Counted from the stretch's first letter, positions 7,809 to 17,565 are shown. The stretch is DNA of 44,033 nt from Bacillota bacterium (GCA_023420115.1 JAEZWR010000017.1:1-44033), one strand, 5' to 3'. The notes: generated from the letters alone by a model not told the origin. Numbers and translations: made by a program.

Positions 7809-8531
7809 GTGACAAGAATAGATAATAGATACGATAAAAAGACGTCTAGATCAAGAGATAATGAGGGCAGGGAGGCTTTACATAACTCGAGTTATTCTTC
7901 AAGATACAGGAAATATAAGTCTCCAGATTCAAATAATAGAGATGGACAAGAAGTTTGCTTCGATAACTCATCTAAAAGACAGCAATTTTCAAGAAAATCT
8001 GCAAATACTATTGAAAGACGTCAAAAGAAAAATAGAAGCTATACTTATAAAAGAAATTCAAGAAATAAAAAAGATCGTGAGCTGGAATATGATACTTTGA
8101 GAGAGGAGCATTTCAAGCTACAGAAAAAGAGAAAACAAGCCAAACTTAAATTACCATCATATGTCTCATATGTGGAGTCGATTACAGCCGACTTTAAGAC
8201 GTTGCGTACTGATGAATATAAATATGAGTCAATTCTCAAATTTATTGGTCTTGCTAAACGTGCAGGATCCTTGGTGCAGGGGGCAGGTATTTTAGGAGAT
8301 AATTTGGCAGGTCATAAGCTTTTTTTAGTTATTATTGCGAGCGATGCTAGTGATAATGCGAAAAGACTCTTTAGAGAGAAGATTAAAAATGATAAAGTAG
8401 CTGCGGTCTACTTTTCTACAAAGAGTGAACTTGGTGCAATTTTAGGAAGAGACGAGGCTGTATATATAGGTATCAAGGATAGAAACTTTGCTACAGGCCT
8501 ATGGAAGAAAATAGAGACAGATTTGCAGTAG
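7809..8531 (+). CDS. ylxQ: YlxQ-like L7Ae-family RNA-binding protein with long basic N-terminal extension
   Basis: The last 100 residues form an L7Ae/L30e/S12e/Gadd45-type domain, with typical SILKFIGLAKRAGSLVQGAG, a hydrophobic LFLVIIASDASDNAKR strand-turn and a C-terminal helix. This family binds kink-turn-like RNA, and YlxQ is encoded beside nusA and infB in Firmicutes. Unusually the domain is preceded by about 140 residues rich in Arg, Lys, Ser and Asn (for example RRQKKNRSYTYKRNSRNKK), probably disordered and RNA-binding. Stand-alone YlxQ is about 100 residues. The start is GTG at 7809. The Shine-Dalgarno is weak and no internal Met occurs before the domain, so a shorter form from a GTG/TTG start cannot be excluded. 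Confidence 0.85.
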   Translation: MTRIDNRYDKKTSRSRDNEGREALHNSSYSSRYRKYKSPDSNNRDGQEVCFDNSSKRQQFSRKSANTIERRQKKNRSYTYKRNSRNKKDRELEYDTLREEHFKLQKKRKQAKLKLPSYVSYVESITADFKTLRTDEYKYESILKFIGLAKRAGSLVQGAGILGDNLAGHKLFLVIIASDASDNAKRLFREKIKNDKVAAVYFSTKSELGAILGRDEAVYIGIKDRNFATGLWKKIETDLQ

Positions 8532-8623
8532 GGAGATAGTACCACTAGTATAGTTCGGGTATAGTTATTTATATTTTAAGTTTATATAATGATTTCTAAT
8601 CTTGGAGGGAAATTAACGTCGAT

Positions 8624-11600
8624 ATGACAGGAAAAGAAAAATCTACTTTTGTTGGTGCCAGTGAAGAAAATAATGACAAGACTAAGGAGGCCACTTTGCT
8701 AAAAAATCAGGATAATAAAGATGTAGCAATAGAAGAGCATAATAACGAAGCTAATCAAGGAACCACCATTACACAGGTCGGAGTATCTGGTAAGAAAATT
8801 ACTAGTGTGGTCAAAAAAATCCGTGTTGTCAAAAAGGCTCAAAGTAAGAGTGATGAAGAACTTCAGGAGCAGAGCGGAGCAGAAACTGTAGTTTCTTTAG
8901 GAGAGACTACTGACAGTACAGTGTTGTCTCAAAATATAGACGATAAAGGTGAAACAAAGAAGCAATCTGAGGCTGCAAAGGAAGCTTCAGCTAAGTCTGT
9001 TACACAAAAATCCGTGAACGCTGATACAAAAAAGAGCACTGATGAAAAGGCAACAGCCAAATCAGTTGAAAGTGCTGGAAAAAACAAAGCTACTACTAAT
9101 AAGTCTCAAGGAGCGGCTAAATCTTCCAAACCTTCACGCAGTAAGAGCGTTAAACTCGATGATGATGTCGAAAAGAGAATTTTAGCTCAATTGAATGGAG
9201 ACAATATTCCAGTCAAAGTTAAGTCTGGAACCAAAGTTAGAGAGGAACAAGAAGAGGCTGTTAAGAGACAGGCTGAAGAAGAACGTAGAAAACTTGTTGC
9301 ACGTCAGGAAGAAGAGAAAAGAAAGCGTGAACAAGAAATGAAGCGTCTTGAAGAGCTTGAGAAGCAACGCGCAGAGGAGAAGCTACGCCAGGCAGAAGAA
9401 GAAAAGGCATTGTTGGAGAAACAAAAAGAAGAGCGCATGAAGCGCCTGAGTGCCGAAGTTTCAGGTCCGGTTAAGATTGGTAATATCAAAGACCTTCAAA
9501 AGACCAAGTCAAGTGAAGAAAATGTAGAAAAAATTGAACTAAATTCTGGCAACAAAATTGATAAGCAGGGTGAGAGAGTTAAGAATTCCAAGCATAAGTC
9601 GACTCCCTCCAAGGCAGCAATTGAGGCGACAAAGGCACTCGAGAATCAGCATAGAGCAAAGAATGAAAGTAAAGATCATAAATCAGATGAAGAGCCTAAG
9701 TCGTCTAATCATAGCTCTGATAATGTAGCCCAATCTCGTGATTCAGGAAATACATTAGAAGAGAGACTTGGCTTATCACCTAATCCACTTAGGAAAATAG
9801 GTAAGATTGGTAAAATTCAAGACGGAAGAAATCCTTTTGCTGCAACAGCAGAAGCAATGAAGAAAAAAAATACACGCGATGATAAAAAAGAGCGTGGTGA
9901 CAGACAAAAGGGAGATAAGAATTTTAGGAAATCAAATAAGGATGGTGGAAACAGAACACCTAAGTTCCAAGCTGCCATATTTGACAAAGATGCTGATGAA
10001 GACAAACAGAAATTCAAGTCCCAGGCACGTAATTCTCGCAAAAAGACAGGGGCTATGGATGAATTTCTTCAAGAGATTGGGGCAAAAGAGAATACAAGGA
10101 ATTTTCAGACAAGAACTCAATTTGAGAGAAATAGGCGCAACGAGAATAATAAACAGCAGACTCAGTCAAAGTCGAGAAGTCTTTCTCGCGACAATAGAGG
10201 ACGTAATAATTATTTGAATGGAGATATGGATGATGATGCATATATCCGTCGTTCTTCACGTCGCAAAAATAAAGGAAATAATTTAAGTAGCGATCAATCA
10301 GCGAAACTTGCACAAGTAAGTCACGTATCCTTGCCTTCTCATTTGACTGTAAAAGAATTTGCTGAGGCCATCAAAAAAACATCCGCCGAGGTCATCATGA
10401 AGCTCATGGGACTTGGGATGATGGCGACAGTTAATCAGGATATAGATTATGACACTGCCGCTCTTATCGCAGGCGAGTTTGATATAGAGGCCGATCCAAT
10501 TATTGAAACAAGTGAGGAAGATATACTCTTTGATGATTCTGAAGACAATGAAGAAAAATTAACTGAGCGTCCTCCTGTTGTAGTAGTTATGGGTCACGTT
10601 GACCATGGTAAGACCTCATTGCTTGACTATATACGTAATACAAAAGTTACGGCAGGAGAGGCCGGTGGAATTACTCAGGCTATCGGTGCTTATCGAGTTG
10701 AGGTTAACGAGCGTCAAATTACATTCTTAGATACTCCGGGTCACGAAGCCTTTACGGCAATGAGAGCTAGAGGAGCTCAGGCTACCGACATAGCAATCTT
10801 GGTTGTCGCTGCTGATGATGGAGTTATGCCACAGACCATCGAAGCTATTAATCACGCAAAGGCTGCTGGAACAGAGATTATAGTTGCAATTAACAAAATG
10901 GATAAACCTGGTGCTAATCCCGAAAGAGTTCGTCAGGAGTTGGTTACATATGATTTGATACCAGACGAGTGGGGTGGTACAACAACCATGGTGCCAATTT
11001 CAGCAAAAACAGGTGAGGGTATTGATGATTTACTTGAAATGGTAATCCTTACTGCTGATGCTATGGAACTCAAGGCCGATCCAGAGAGACAAGCAAAAGG
11101 TTACATTCTTGAAGCTAAACTTGATCCTCAGAGAGGTTCCGTCGCTTCACTTCTCGTACAGAGAGGTACTTTGAGAAAAGGTGATACGATAGTTACTTCG
11201 CATATTGTAGGTAATATTAGGGCGATGGTTGATGAAAATGGAAGAGAGATAGAAGCTGCAGGTCCATCGACACCAGTTGAGATTTTAGGATTGCCGGAAG
11301 TTCCCGAGGCAGGTGAGATATTCTACCAGGTCAAGGATGAAAGATTAGCGAAACAGCTTGCTGATAAGAGAAGAATCCAGGCTAGAGAAGAAAGTCTAAG
11401 TAAGGGTTTGAGGACTACACTGGATAATTTCTATGAACAAATTAGCAGTGGTGAGGTTAAAGACTTGAATATAATTGTCAAAGCTGATGTCGTAGGTTCA
11501 GTTGAGGCAATGAAACAATCGCTACTCAAACTGAGTAATGATGAAGTTAAAGTTAAGATTGTGCATGGTGCAGCAGGTGGTATCAATGAATCTGACGTAA

Positions 11601-12070
11601 GACTTGCCGAAGTAACTAATGCAATAATTATTGGATTTAATGTAAGAACCACAGGTAATGCATCTCAATTGGCAAAAGATTCTGGTGTTGATATAAGATT
11701 GTACAGAGTTATTTATAACGCACTTGAAGATATTGAGGCCGCCCTTAAGGGTATGCTTGATCCTGAATTTGTCGAAGAAGTTACAGGTCATATTGAAATA
11801 CGTGAAATTTTCCACGTATCTTCAGTGGGAACAATCGGTGGTGGATATGTCACAGATGGACAAGTTGAGAGAAATAGTGATATTCGACTTGTTCGAGACG
11901 GTGTCGTTATTATGGAAGGCAAGCTAGCATCACTCAGAAGATTTAAGGACGATGTAAAAGAAGTTAGAGAAGGCTTCGAATGCGGTATGTCAATCGAGAG
12001 ATACAATGATATCAAGGTTGGGGATGTTGTTGAGGCCTTCAGAATGGTTGAAGTAAAGGACAGACAATGA
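8624..12070 (+). CDS. infB: Translation initiation factor IF-2
   Basis: This GTPase delivers initiator fMet-tRNA to the ribosome and promotes subunit joining. At 1148 residues it is long for the family. About 565 residues of charged low-complexity and coiled-coil sequence (including an EERRKLVARQEEEKRKREQE-type helix around 210-275) precede the IF2_N domain (about 569-625). The G domain has G1 GHVDHGKT at 657-664, G3 DTPGHEA and G4 NKMD, and domains II, III and C2 follow to the end. The core from G1 is about 490 residues, as expected. The start is ATG 8624. A strong GGAGGG lies 14 bases upstream, a longer than ideal spacing, but no nearer start in frame fits. It overlaps rbfA by 4 bases. Confidence 0.97.
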   Translation: MTGKEKSTFVGASEENNDKTKEATLLKNQDNKDVAIEEHNNEANQGTTITQVGVSGKKITSVVKKIRVVKKAQSKSDEELQEQSGAETVVSLGETTDSTVLSQNIDDKGETKKQSEAAKEASAKSVTQKSVNADTKKSTDEKATAKSVESAGKNKATTNKSQGAAKSSKPSRSKSVKLDDDVEKRILAQLNGDNIPVKVKSGTKVREEQEEAVKRQAEEERRKLVARQEEEKRKREQEMKRLEELEKQRAEEKLRQAEEEKALLEKQKEERMKRLSAEVSGPVKIGNIKDLQKTKSSEENVEKIELNSGNKIDKQGERVKNSKHKSTPSKAAIEATKALENQHRAKNESKDHKSDEEPKSSNHSSDNVAQSRDSGNTLEERLGLSPNPLRKIGKIGKIQDGRNPFAATAEAMKKKNTRDDKKERGDRQKGDKNFRKSNKDGGNRTPKFQAAIFDKDADEDKQKFKSQARNSRKKTGAMDEFLQEIGAKENTRNFQTRTQFERNRRNENNKQQTQSKSRSLSRDNRGRNNYLNGDMDDDAYIRRSSRRKNKGNNLSSDQSAKLAQVSHVSLPSHLTVKEFAEAIKKTSAEVIMKLMGLGMMATVNQDIDYDTAALIAGEFDIEADPIIETSEEDILFDDSEDNEEKLTERPPVVVVMGHVDHGKTSLLDYIRNTKVTAGEAGGITQAIGAYRVEVNERQITFLDTPGHEAFTAMRARGAQATDIAILVVAADDGVMPQTIEAINHAKAAGTEIIVAINKMDKPGANPERVRQELVTYDLIPDEWGGTTTMVPISAKTGEGIDDLLEMVILTADAMELKADPERQAKGYILEAKLDPQRGSVASLLVQRGTLRKGDTIVTSHIVGNIRAMVDENGREIEAAGPSTPVEILGLPEVPEAGEIFYQVKDERLAKQLADKRRIQAREESLSKGLRTTLDNFYEQISSGEVKDLNIIVKADVVGSVEAMKQSLLKLSNDEVKVKIVHGAAGGINESDVRLAEVTNAIIIGFNVRTTGNASQLAKDSGVDIRLYRVIYNALEDIEAALKGMLDPEFVEEVTGHIEIREIFHVSSVGTIGGGYVTDGQVERNSDIRLVRDGVVIMEGKLASLRRFKDDVKEVREGFECGMSIERYNDIKVGDVVEAFRMVEVKDRQ

Positions 12071-12522
12071 GTGCAAAAAAATATCGTAAAGAACGTGTAG
12101 CTGATGCCATTAAGAGGCTTCTGTCTACTGTAATAAGAGCGGAGATTAGAAATCCTGATGTTCCTCTATTCACTACAGTAACTGACGTTGAAGTTAGTTC
12201 AGATTTATCTTATGCAACAGTCTATGTGAGTATTCCAGGTAGCCAAAAAGAAAAAGCCAAGGCATTGGAAGCCCTACAAAAATCAAAAGGCTTCCTTAGA
12301 TCTAGGATTGCTTCGGAGATAAGATTGATGCACACTCCTGATCTTATTGTTAAGGAAGATACTAGTCTAGAGTATGCTATGAATATAGAAAAAAAACTCG
12401 ATGAAATTATGGGTAGAAATAGAAATAGCTCCACTTCTGGAGTTTTTGAAAAGGCGTTAGAGCCTGATGAGTCTAATGAGGGTGATAAGGATGCCAGTAG
12501 CCTGGATGACTTGCTTGATTAA
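12067..12522 (+). CDS. rbfA: Ribosome-binding factor A
   Basis: A small KH-like cold-shock and maturation factor that binds the immature 30S subunit near the 16S rRNA 5' helix. The 151-residue product opens with YRKERVADAIKRLLSTVIRA and carries the family block FTTVTDVEVSSDLSYATVYV. The RSRIASEIRLMHTPDLIVKE segment follows. An acidic tail of about 35 residues goes beyond the usual length of about 120. The ATG overlaps the infB stop (ATGA), indicating translational coupling. A terminator follows 63 bases downstream, so this ends the first operon unit. Confidence 0.95.
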   Translation: MSAKKYRKERVADAIKRLLSTVIRAEIRNPDVPLFTTVTDVEVSSDLSYATVYVSIPGSQKEKAKALEALQKSKGFLRSRIASEIRLMHTPDLIVKEDTSLEYAMNIEKKLDEIMGRNRNSSTSGVFEKALEPDESNEGDKDASSLDDLLD

Positions 12523-12585
12523 TTCTCAAAAGGATAGACTGATATGATTTAGGTTCGGAAAAATATATGAACTTGGGTTAAGATA

Positions 12586-12626
12586 AAGAGGGTAAGATGT
12601 GAAAATTTCTTTCCCTCTTATTTTTT
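12586..12626 (+). terminator. Intrinsic terminator behind rbfA
   Basis: AAGAGGG (12586-12592) pairs with CCCTCTT (12613-12619). An inner AAGA/TCTT extension lies beyond one mismatch, and TTTTTT follows at 12621-12626. It separates the nusA-rbfA unit from the nrnA-like gene. A promoter for the next unit within 12627-12746 is not clear. Confidence 0.8.
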
Positions 12627-12746
12627 ACAAGAAAAAAATGAGATAATTGAGCAACTTTTGAAATTTGTATGTGAAGATAATAGACTTTTTATAGTGAATA
12701 TTTGAAGAGTGTATTAATGAGTTATAGAATTTAGGAAATAATTGAT

Positions 12747-13892
12747 ATGGTGACCAATAGTAATGATATTTATAAATTAGGTCTAGAATTGATCCTCTCT
12801 GACAAAATGCTGAAGTTAATGGAGCGGATCCTTTCCTTATTGGAACGATATAGAAGTGACCCTACGTACGCTAAGGAATGTATATATATTTATCCACATA
12901 GTAGAGCAGATGGGGATGCATATGGTTCATCTTTTGCTCTGCAGAGGGTATTTACTTCAATTGGTATAAAATCAAAAGTTATTTTGTCAGAAGCAATTTA
13001 CTCTCCCTTTGATAGATATATTTCTTCACTTAATGAGGCTGATTATTATGTGTACGAGGATGAGTGGAGAAAAGTCGTAGAAGAAGAGACTGAAGATAAG
13101 CAGGCATTGGCCATACTTATAGATTGTAATGATTTGAGTAGAATTGGCGACCGAGCTAAATTGATTCCAGAAAGAATAAGATTACTTGTTATAGATCATC
13201 ACGTTGAGACTCAAGATGTCGACAAAGAAAATAGTCATAGTTATTATCATAAATATATAAATTCGTCAGCTGCCGCAATTTGTCAGGATTTAGCATGCTT
13301 GTTTTTTGCATTAGAAAAGGAAATAGAAAAAGAAATAATAGATAAAGATACTGCCACACTATTGTATGCAGGAATGCTGACTGATAGCAACCGTTTCACT
13401 TATTCTCAAGTTACAGATGACACTCTGTTGATTGCAGCAATGTTAAAGGCTAGAGGTGTAGATCAAGAGAGACTTTGCCGTGATTTATTTGAGACAAAGT
13501 CTTTTGCACAGATAAGAGCTGAATCTATCATAATTAATAATTTGATGAGCTTTTATGACTCAAAAATAAATATATCTTATATTACATTGAGAGATATGAT
13601 AGAAAATGAAATATTTGAGGAAGATTTAGTTTTTGCACCGTCTTTTATTAGAGAGATAGAAGGATGCAGATTATCGATTTTTCTAAGAGAGACAGAGAAA
13701 GGTAATATAAGGGGAAATGTTAGATCAATTTTACCTTATAGTGCAAGAAACTTGGCTCTTAGATACGGAGGGGGAGGGCATATCTGTGCTTCTGGTTTTT
13801 CGATAATGAATAAAACTTTGGACGAGTCTTTGGAAGATATAATTGAAATGGCTATTTCTGAGATAAAGAGACAAGAGTTAGAAATAAAATAA
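12747..13892 (+). CDS. nrnA: DHH/DHHA1 phosphoesterase, NrnA-like (nanoRNase/pAp phosphatase family)
   Basis: NrnA-type enzymes degrade very short RNA oligonucleotides and in some species pAp or cyclic-dinucleotide products. The 381-residue protein has the DHH-domain metal motifs HSRADGDAYGSS (51-62), DCND near residue 128 and the namesake DHH in VIDHHVE near residue 150. A DHHA1 domain follows, with the glycine signature GGGGHICASGF near residue 350. The canonical motif is HxxPDGDAxGS; here Ala54 replaces Pro. The N-terminus is about 40 residues longer than usual. The ATG at 12747 has AGGAAA upstream; a later start would still keep the whole domain. Position between rbfA and truB is conserved in Firmicutes. 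Confidence 0.85.
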   Translation: MVTNSNDIYKLGLELILSDKMLKLMERILSLLERYRSDPTYAKECIYIYPHSRADGDAYGSSFALQRVFTSIGIKSKVILSEAIYSPFDRYISSLNEADYYVYEDEWRKVVEEETEDKQALAILIDCNDLSRIGDRAKLIPERIRLLVIDHHVETQDVDKENSHSYYHKYINSSAAAICQDLACLFFALEKEIEKEIIDKDTATLLYAGMLTDSNRFTYSQVTDDTLLIAAMLKARGVDQERLCRDLFETKSFAQIRAESIIINNLMSFYDSKINISYITLRDMIENEIFEEDLVFAPSFIREIEGCRLSIFLRETEKGNIRGNVRSILPYSARNLALRYGGGGHICASGFSIMNKTLDESLEDIIEMAISEIKRQELEIK

Positions 13893-13963
13893 GGATTAGC
13901 TAAACGCGAGAGTGCTTTTTTATTCTATTTTCAGCAAAAATATATGTAGGTATTGAGGGTTTC

Positions 13964-15079
13964 ATGGCAAAGAAAGGGCAGAGACCTCCATTGGGAGGAA
14001 TTATTAATGTTTATAAACCAGCTGGGGTTTCTTCATTTTATATAGTTAATATGCTTAGACGGCTGTTGAACGTAAATAAGATAGGTTTTGATGGTACGCT
14101 CGATCCCTTTGCCGAAGGTGTTTTGCCTCTGTATATAGGTAGGGCCTGTGCTGCTATTCAATATAATGAGCATTCTGACAAACAATATATAAGTCTGATG
14201 TCTTTAGGGGCGGAGACGGACTCACTTGATTCCACTGGTGAAATACTGGCTAAAGAGTATTTAAGTTTATATGATGAGACTTCAATTGTAGATAATGATT
14301 GCGAGAGGGTTAGAAATCTCTTATCTTCTTTTGTTGGTGAACAGGTTCAGGAGGTGCCAAAATTTTCTGCAGCTAAAATAAATGGTAGACGTTTTGTTGA
14401 TCTTGCAAGAGAAGGCAAGGATGTTCCTACTCGATATAAGAAGATAAATGTTTACAAAGCGGAGCTTTTAAAATACGAACGCCGTCTTCCGGATGAATTT
14501 ATAAATTATGAATATCCTGCATATGCTAATCTCTCTTATCCTGGGCATTTTTATCAAAAGACAAGATTCAGAATAGAGGATAAGTTAATTGATTGTCCAC
14601 TCGGTCCATTTTTCTTAATTGAATATCATGTTAGTTCGGGAACTTATATCAGGTCACTTAATCACGATTTGGCTAAAAATTTAGGTCATTTAGGTCTGAC
14701 ACTTCGATTGTTAAGATCTAAACATGGCCCTTTTGATATTGCCAAGGCAGTGACTTTGGATAGACTTGAAAGTTGGTGTCAAAATGGTGGAGATAAGAAG
14801 ATTTTAGAAGCAAATTTTGATGAAATTTTACAGCCTATTGATATGATTTTTTTTCAGTACCCTGTGATAAAATTAAACAGTCAGTTTTGTCGTATGCTAT
14901 TACAGGGCAAAATAATAATTAAGTTTTCTCAGAAGCTCGCTGATATTAAGGAGTCAGAGACTGATTTTGGGAGGGCTTTTTTTCGTATTTATAATGACGA
15001 CAGATTTATTGGCATAGCCGCTCAAGAAGGTGAAGATTTGAGAGCAGAAAGGATGTTTCTCGGAATTGAAGACTTTTAG
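13964..15079 (+). CDS. truB: tRNA pseudouridine(55) synthase TruB, divergent
   Basis: TruB makes pseudouridine 55 in the T-loop of tRNAs. The catalytic Asp47 is kept in GTLDPFAEGVLP (44-55). The N-terminal NVYKPAGVSS and the late SSGTYIRSLNHDLAKNLG block are recognisable. Differences from the family are clear. The normal GHTGTLDP reads GFDGTLDP, so the conserved His is Phe42. An extra stretch of about 40 residues lies between the KINVYKAELL strand and the SSGTYIR block, and the C-terminal PUA-like part is weakly conserved. The 371-residue length exceeds the usual 290-310. It overlaps the next gene by 14 bases, so the two are probably co-translated. Confidence 0.88.
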   Translation: MAKKGQRPPLGGIINVYKPAGVSSFYIVNMLRRLLNVNKIGFDGTLDPFAEGVLPLYIGRACAAIQYNEHSDKQYISLMSLGAETDSLDSTGEILAKEYLSLYDETSIVDNDCERVRNLLSSFVGEQVQEVPKFSAAKINGRRFVDLAREGKDVPTRYKKINVYKAELLKYERRLPDEFINYEYPAYANLSYPGHFYQKTRFRIEDKLIDCPLGPFFLIEYHVSSGTYIRSLNHDLAKNLGHLGLTLRLLRSKHGPFDIAKAVTLDRLESWCQNGGDKKILEANFDEILQPIDMIFFQYPVIKLNSQFCRMLLQGKIIIKFSQKLADIKESETDFGRAFFRIYNDDRFIGIAAQEGEDLRAERMFLGIEDF

Positions 15080-17477
15080 ATTGTTGTATAAGAAGGATAA
15101 GGGCTTATATAGTTATCAAACTTTAATTAAAGACGCAGTAATTGGTCTTGGCTTCTTTGATGGTGTTCATAGAGGCCATCAGGAATTAATTGCTAAAGTT
15201 TTGTACCATGCCGCTAAATTGAATAAGCCTGCCGCTGTTTTTACTTTTGACCGCTATCCGAAACATCACAATGCCAATTATGGGCCAGGTCTTTCTTCCG
15301 GGAAAAATGTTTTTGAAGATTCGATTCCGAGTAAATTTAGTGTTGATGTGAGTCTATCGACTTTTGTACACAATAATAGAAACTGGATTTCGGATATAAA
15401 TAATGAGCAGAGAGGACTGCGTGAAGAACTTCTAAAGGAAAAAAAGAATAAGCGTGAATTTTTAGGGTTTATCCAGAGTGAAGAGGAAAAGGTGAGAACT
15501 TTGGATAAACAAGGTTTGGACATAGTTTATATTCAGAGATTTGATGATGAATTTTCAAATTGTCTAGCTGATGATTTCTTTTATGAACTTAAGGATAAAT
15601 TGGCTCCAGCTATGCTTATAACAGGAGAGGATTTTTGCTTCGGGAAAGATAGATCTGGTAATGTTGACCTTTTGAGGGAACTATGTGAGAAGAATAATAT
15701 TGATTTTTCTACAAGTGGAACTGTGTATTATAAGGGAGAGAAAATATCGAGTAGTAGAATCCGTGAAGCTATTTTTCTCGGTGATTTAGAACTTGCAGAA
15801 GAATTGATGGGCAGACCTTATAGAAGTCTCGGAGAGGTTTTGCACGGTCAGGCTTTGGGAAGTAAATTTGGTATTCCAACAGCGAATATAAGGCCTACTC
15901 AGTCAAAAGTTATGCCCCCATATGGAGTTTACCTAAGTTTTGCGAAAATTGATAATAGATTATATAGAGCCGTAACACATTTAGGGCTAAGACCAACTGT
16001 TAATAGTAAGGATAAGTCGCCATTATATGAGACTTTTATTTATGATTTTAATGGAGATCTTTATGGGCAGGTGATAGAGATTTCACTTCTCAAACACGAA
16101 CGTGAAGAAATAGAGTTCCCTTCCTTGCTCGCAATGACAAGTCAGATTGCAAAAGATTTAGATCAAGCAGATGCTTCTCACACTAGGCTCGAAAGATTTG
16201 AACACACATATGATTATCACGGATTAAGCGCATATAGACTGCAGTCTAATCGTTTCTCAGTCGGTAAGCTTGATTTGGTTTTTTATATTCCTGTGAATAA
16301 GATTAAGTATTCAGCCCTGTTGTTTTTGTCAGAGTTTTTGACAGAGTGTACGCTTGGGTTGCCTGCCGAAGCAGAGTTATCTGCTTTTCTTGAAGATAAA
16401 TACGCAGCTGATTTTGTCTCTGATGTTGATCTGCGCTCGGACTTGGCTAGTTTTACCCTGTCTATATCAGCTTTGAAAAATGGACCAGATGGAAGTTTCC
16501 CTTTTGAAGAATGTATGGAAATGTTCTTGGAGCATTTACTTAATTCGACTATAGATAATGAAGAAATCTTTGCTAATTTGTTTGACAGCCTCAAGAAGAG
16601 ACTTGTACTTCAGTTAAAAGTTAGAGGACAAAAGGCTGGAAATAAAGTACGTAGTTTGGCATTAAAAGAAGTTTTTCCTAACGAGACAGTTAGTTTAAGT
16701 GCAGAAGAGCTTATAGAGGACTGTGAAAGTCTTTGCATGGATGATGTTATTCAAACTTATCATGCACTGTTGACCGAGGCCCAAAGAGTAATTGTTATAT
16801 CTGGTGCTATCGAAGAAAAAGAGAGTTTGATGATTAGGGAATTTTTGGACAAGTGGTCTAGGCAAGAAAGTGATTTCAAAGCAGTTCCCTGTAAGAACCC
16901 AGCTATAAAAATTGCCGAAGCAAAAGGGTTAATAAGAGATACTCATGATGGAGATCTTAGCCATGCCTGTTTAATTTACGATGGAATATCTGGTTATAAT
17001 TCAATAAGTCAGTTTAAATATCTTTTACTTTCCGAAATTTTGGCAGGAGATACGTCTGCCTTGCTTTTTAAAAGTTTAAGGTCGGATAAATCATATGTGT
17101 ACTCAATTGAATGTGACTTAGATTCTTATTTGGGAATATTAATGATTAGTTTCGCCTGTGACAGCCAAAATATGAATGAGGCTATTGACATTGTGAAAGA
17201 TGGCATATCCTTAATCAAAGACAATCTTAATGAAGATGTTTTGAGTTTGGCTAAGAATTATCTTGTGAATAGTATTAAGAATCAATCTGATAGTCTGTCA
17301 TATTTAGTATCTTCATATCTGGAGGATAGACTCATGGGTCAGCATCTTTCTCTAGATACAGTTATAAATATTATTGATGAGATAAAGATTGAGGAGATAG
17401 TTGATCTCGCCTTGGACTTAGATCTTAAATTAGTTTACATTCTTGATCCTAAAAAAGAATCTGTGGAGAATAAATAG
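15066..17477 (+). CDS. ribF: Fusion: RibF (riboflavin kinase/FAD synthetase) plus YfmF-like M16 peptidase homologue
   Basis: Residues 1 to about 375 are RibF, which phosphorylates riboflavin and adenylylates FMN. Visible motifs are the FAD-synthetase GFFDGVHRGHQ (29-39), GEDFCFGKDRSG (187-198) and SSSRIREA, and the riboflavin kinase block GRPYRSLGEVLHG with FGIPTAN (268-274). About 40 extra residues sit within 72-142 of the nucleotidyltransferase domain. From about residue 388 to 803 the protein resembles the inactive M16 homologue YfmF: NRFSVGKLDLVFYIPVNK, then AELSAFLEDKYAADF, with no HxxEH zinc motif. In Bacillus YfmF and YfmH are implicated in EF-P lysine modification; the next gene is YfmH-like. 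The fusion is one uninterrupted frame with no internal stop. The start is TTG 15066 inside truB; TTG 15081 is an alternative. Confidence 0.85.
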   Translation: MKTFRLLYKKDKGLYSYQTLIKDAVIGLGFFDGVHRGHQELIAKVLYHAAKLNKPAAVFTFDRYPKHHNANYGPGLSSGKNVFEDSIPSKFSVDVSLSTFVHNNRNWISDINNEQRGLREELLKEKKNKREFLGFIQSEEEKVRTLDKQGLDIVYIQRFDDEFSNCLADDFFYELKDKLAPAMLITGEDFCFGKDRSGNVDLLRELCEKNNIDFSTSGTVYYKGEKISSSRIREAIFLGDLELAEELMGRPYRSLGEVLHGQALGSKFGIPTANIRPTQSKVMPPYGVYLSFAKIDNRLYRAVTHLGLRPTVNSKDKSPLYETFIYDFNGDLYGQVIEISLLKHEREEIEFPSLLAMTSQIAKDLDQADASHTRLERFEHTYDYHGLSAYRLQSNRFSVGKLDLVFYIPVNKIKYSALLFLSEFLTECTLGLPAEAELSAFLEDKYAADFVSDVDLRSDLASFTLSISALKNGPDGSFPFEECMEMFLEHLLNSTIDNEEIFANLFDSLKKRLVLQLKVRGQKAGNKVRSLALKEVFPNETVSLSAEELIEDCESLCMDDVIQTYHALLTEAQRVIVISGAIEEKESLMIREFLDKWSRQESDFKAVPCKNPAIKIAEAKGLIRDTHDGDLSHACLIYDGISGYNSISQFKYLLLSEILAGDTSALLFKSLRSDKSYVYSIECDLDSYLGILMISFACDSQNMNEAIDIVKDGISLIKDNLNEDVLSLAKNYLVNSIKNQSDSLSYLVSSYLEDRLMGQHLSLDTVINIIDEIKIEEIVDLALDLDLKLVYILDPKKESVENK

Positions 17478-17565
17478 ATTAAAATTAACTAATATTTTCT
17501 ATATTAATTAGTAAATATTATGATTAGCTTAGTGAACCTAAAGTATTTTTTATTTGAGGAAGTAT

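Noticed and set aside
13893..13932. Terminator between nrnA and truB
   Set aside because: The T-run is present but the preceding sequence makes only about three pairs, so truB is probably co-transcribed with nrnA.
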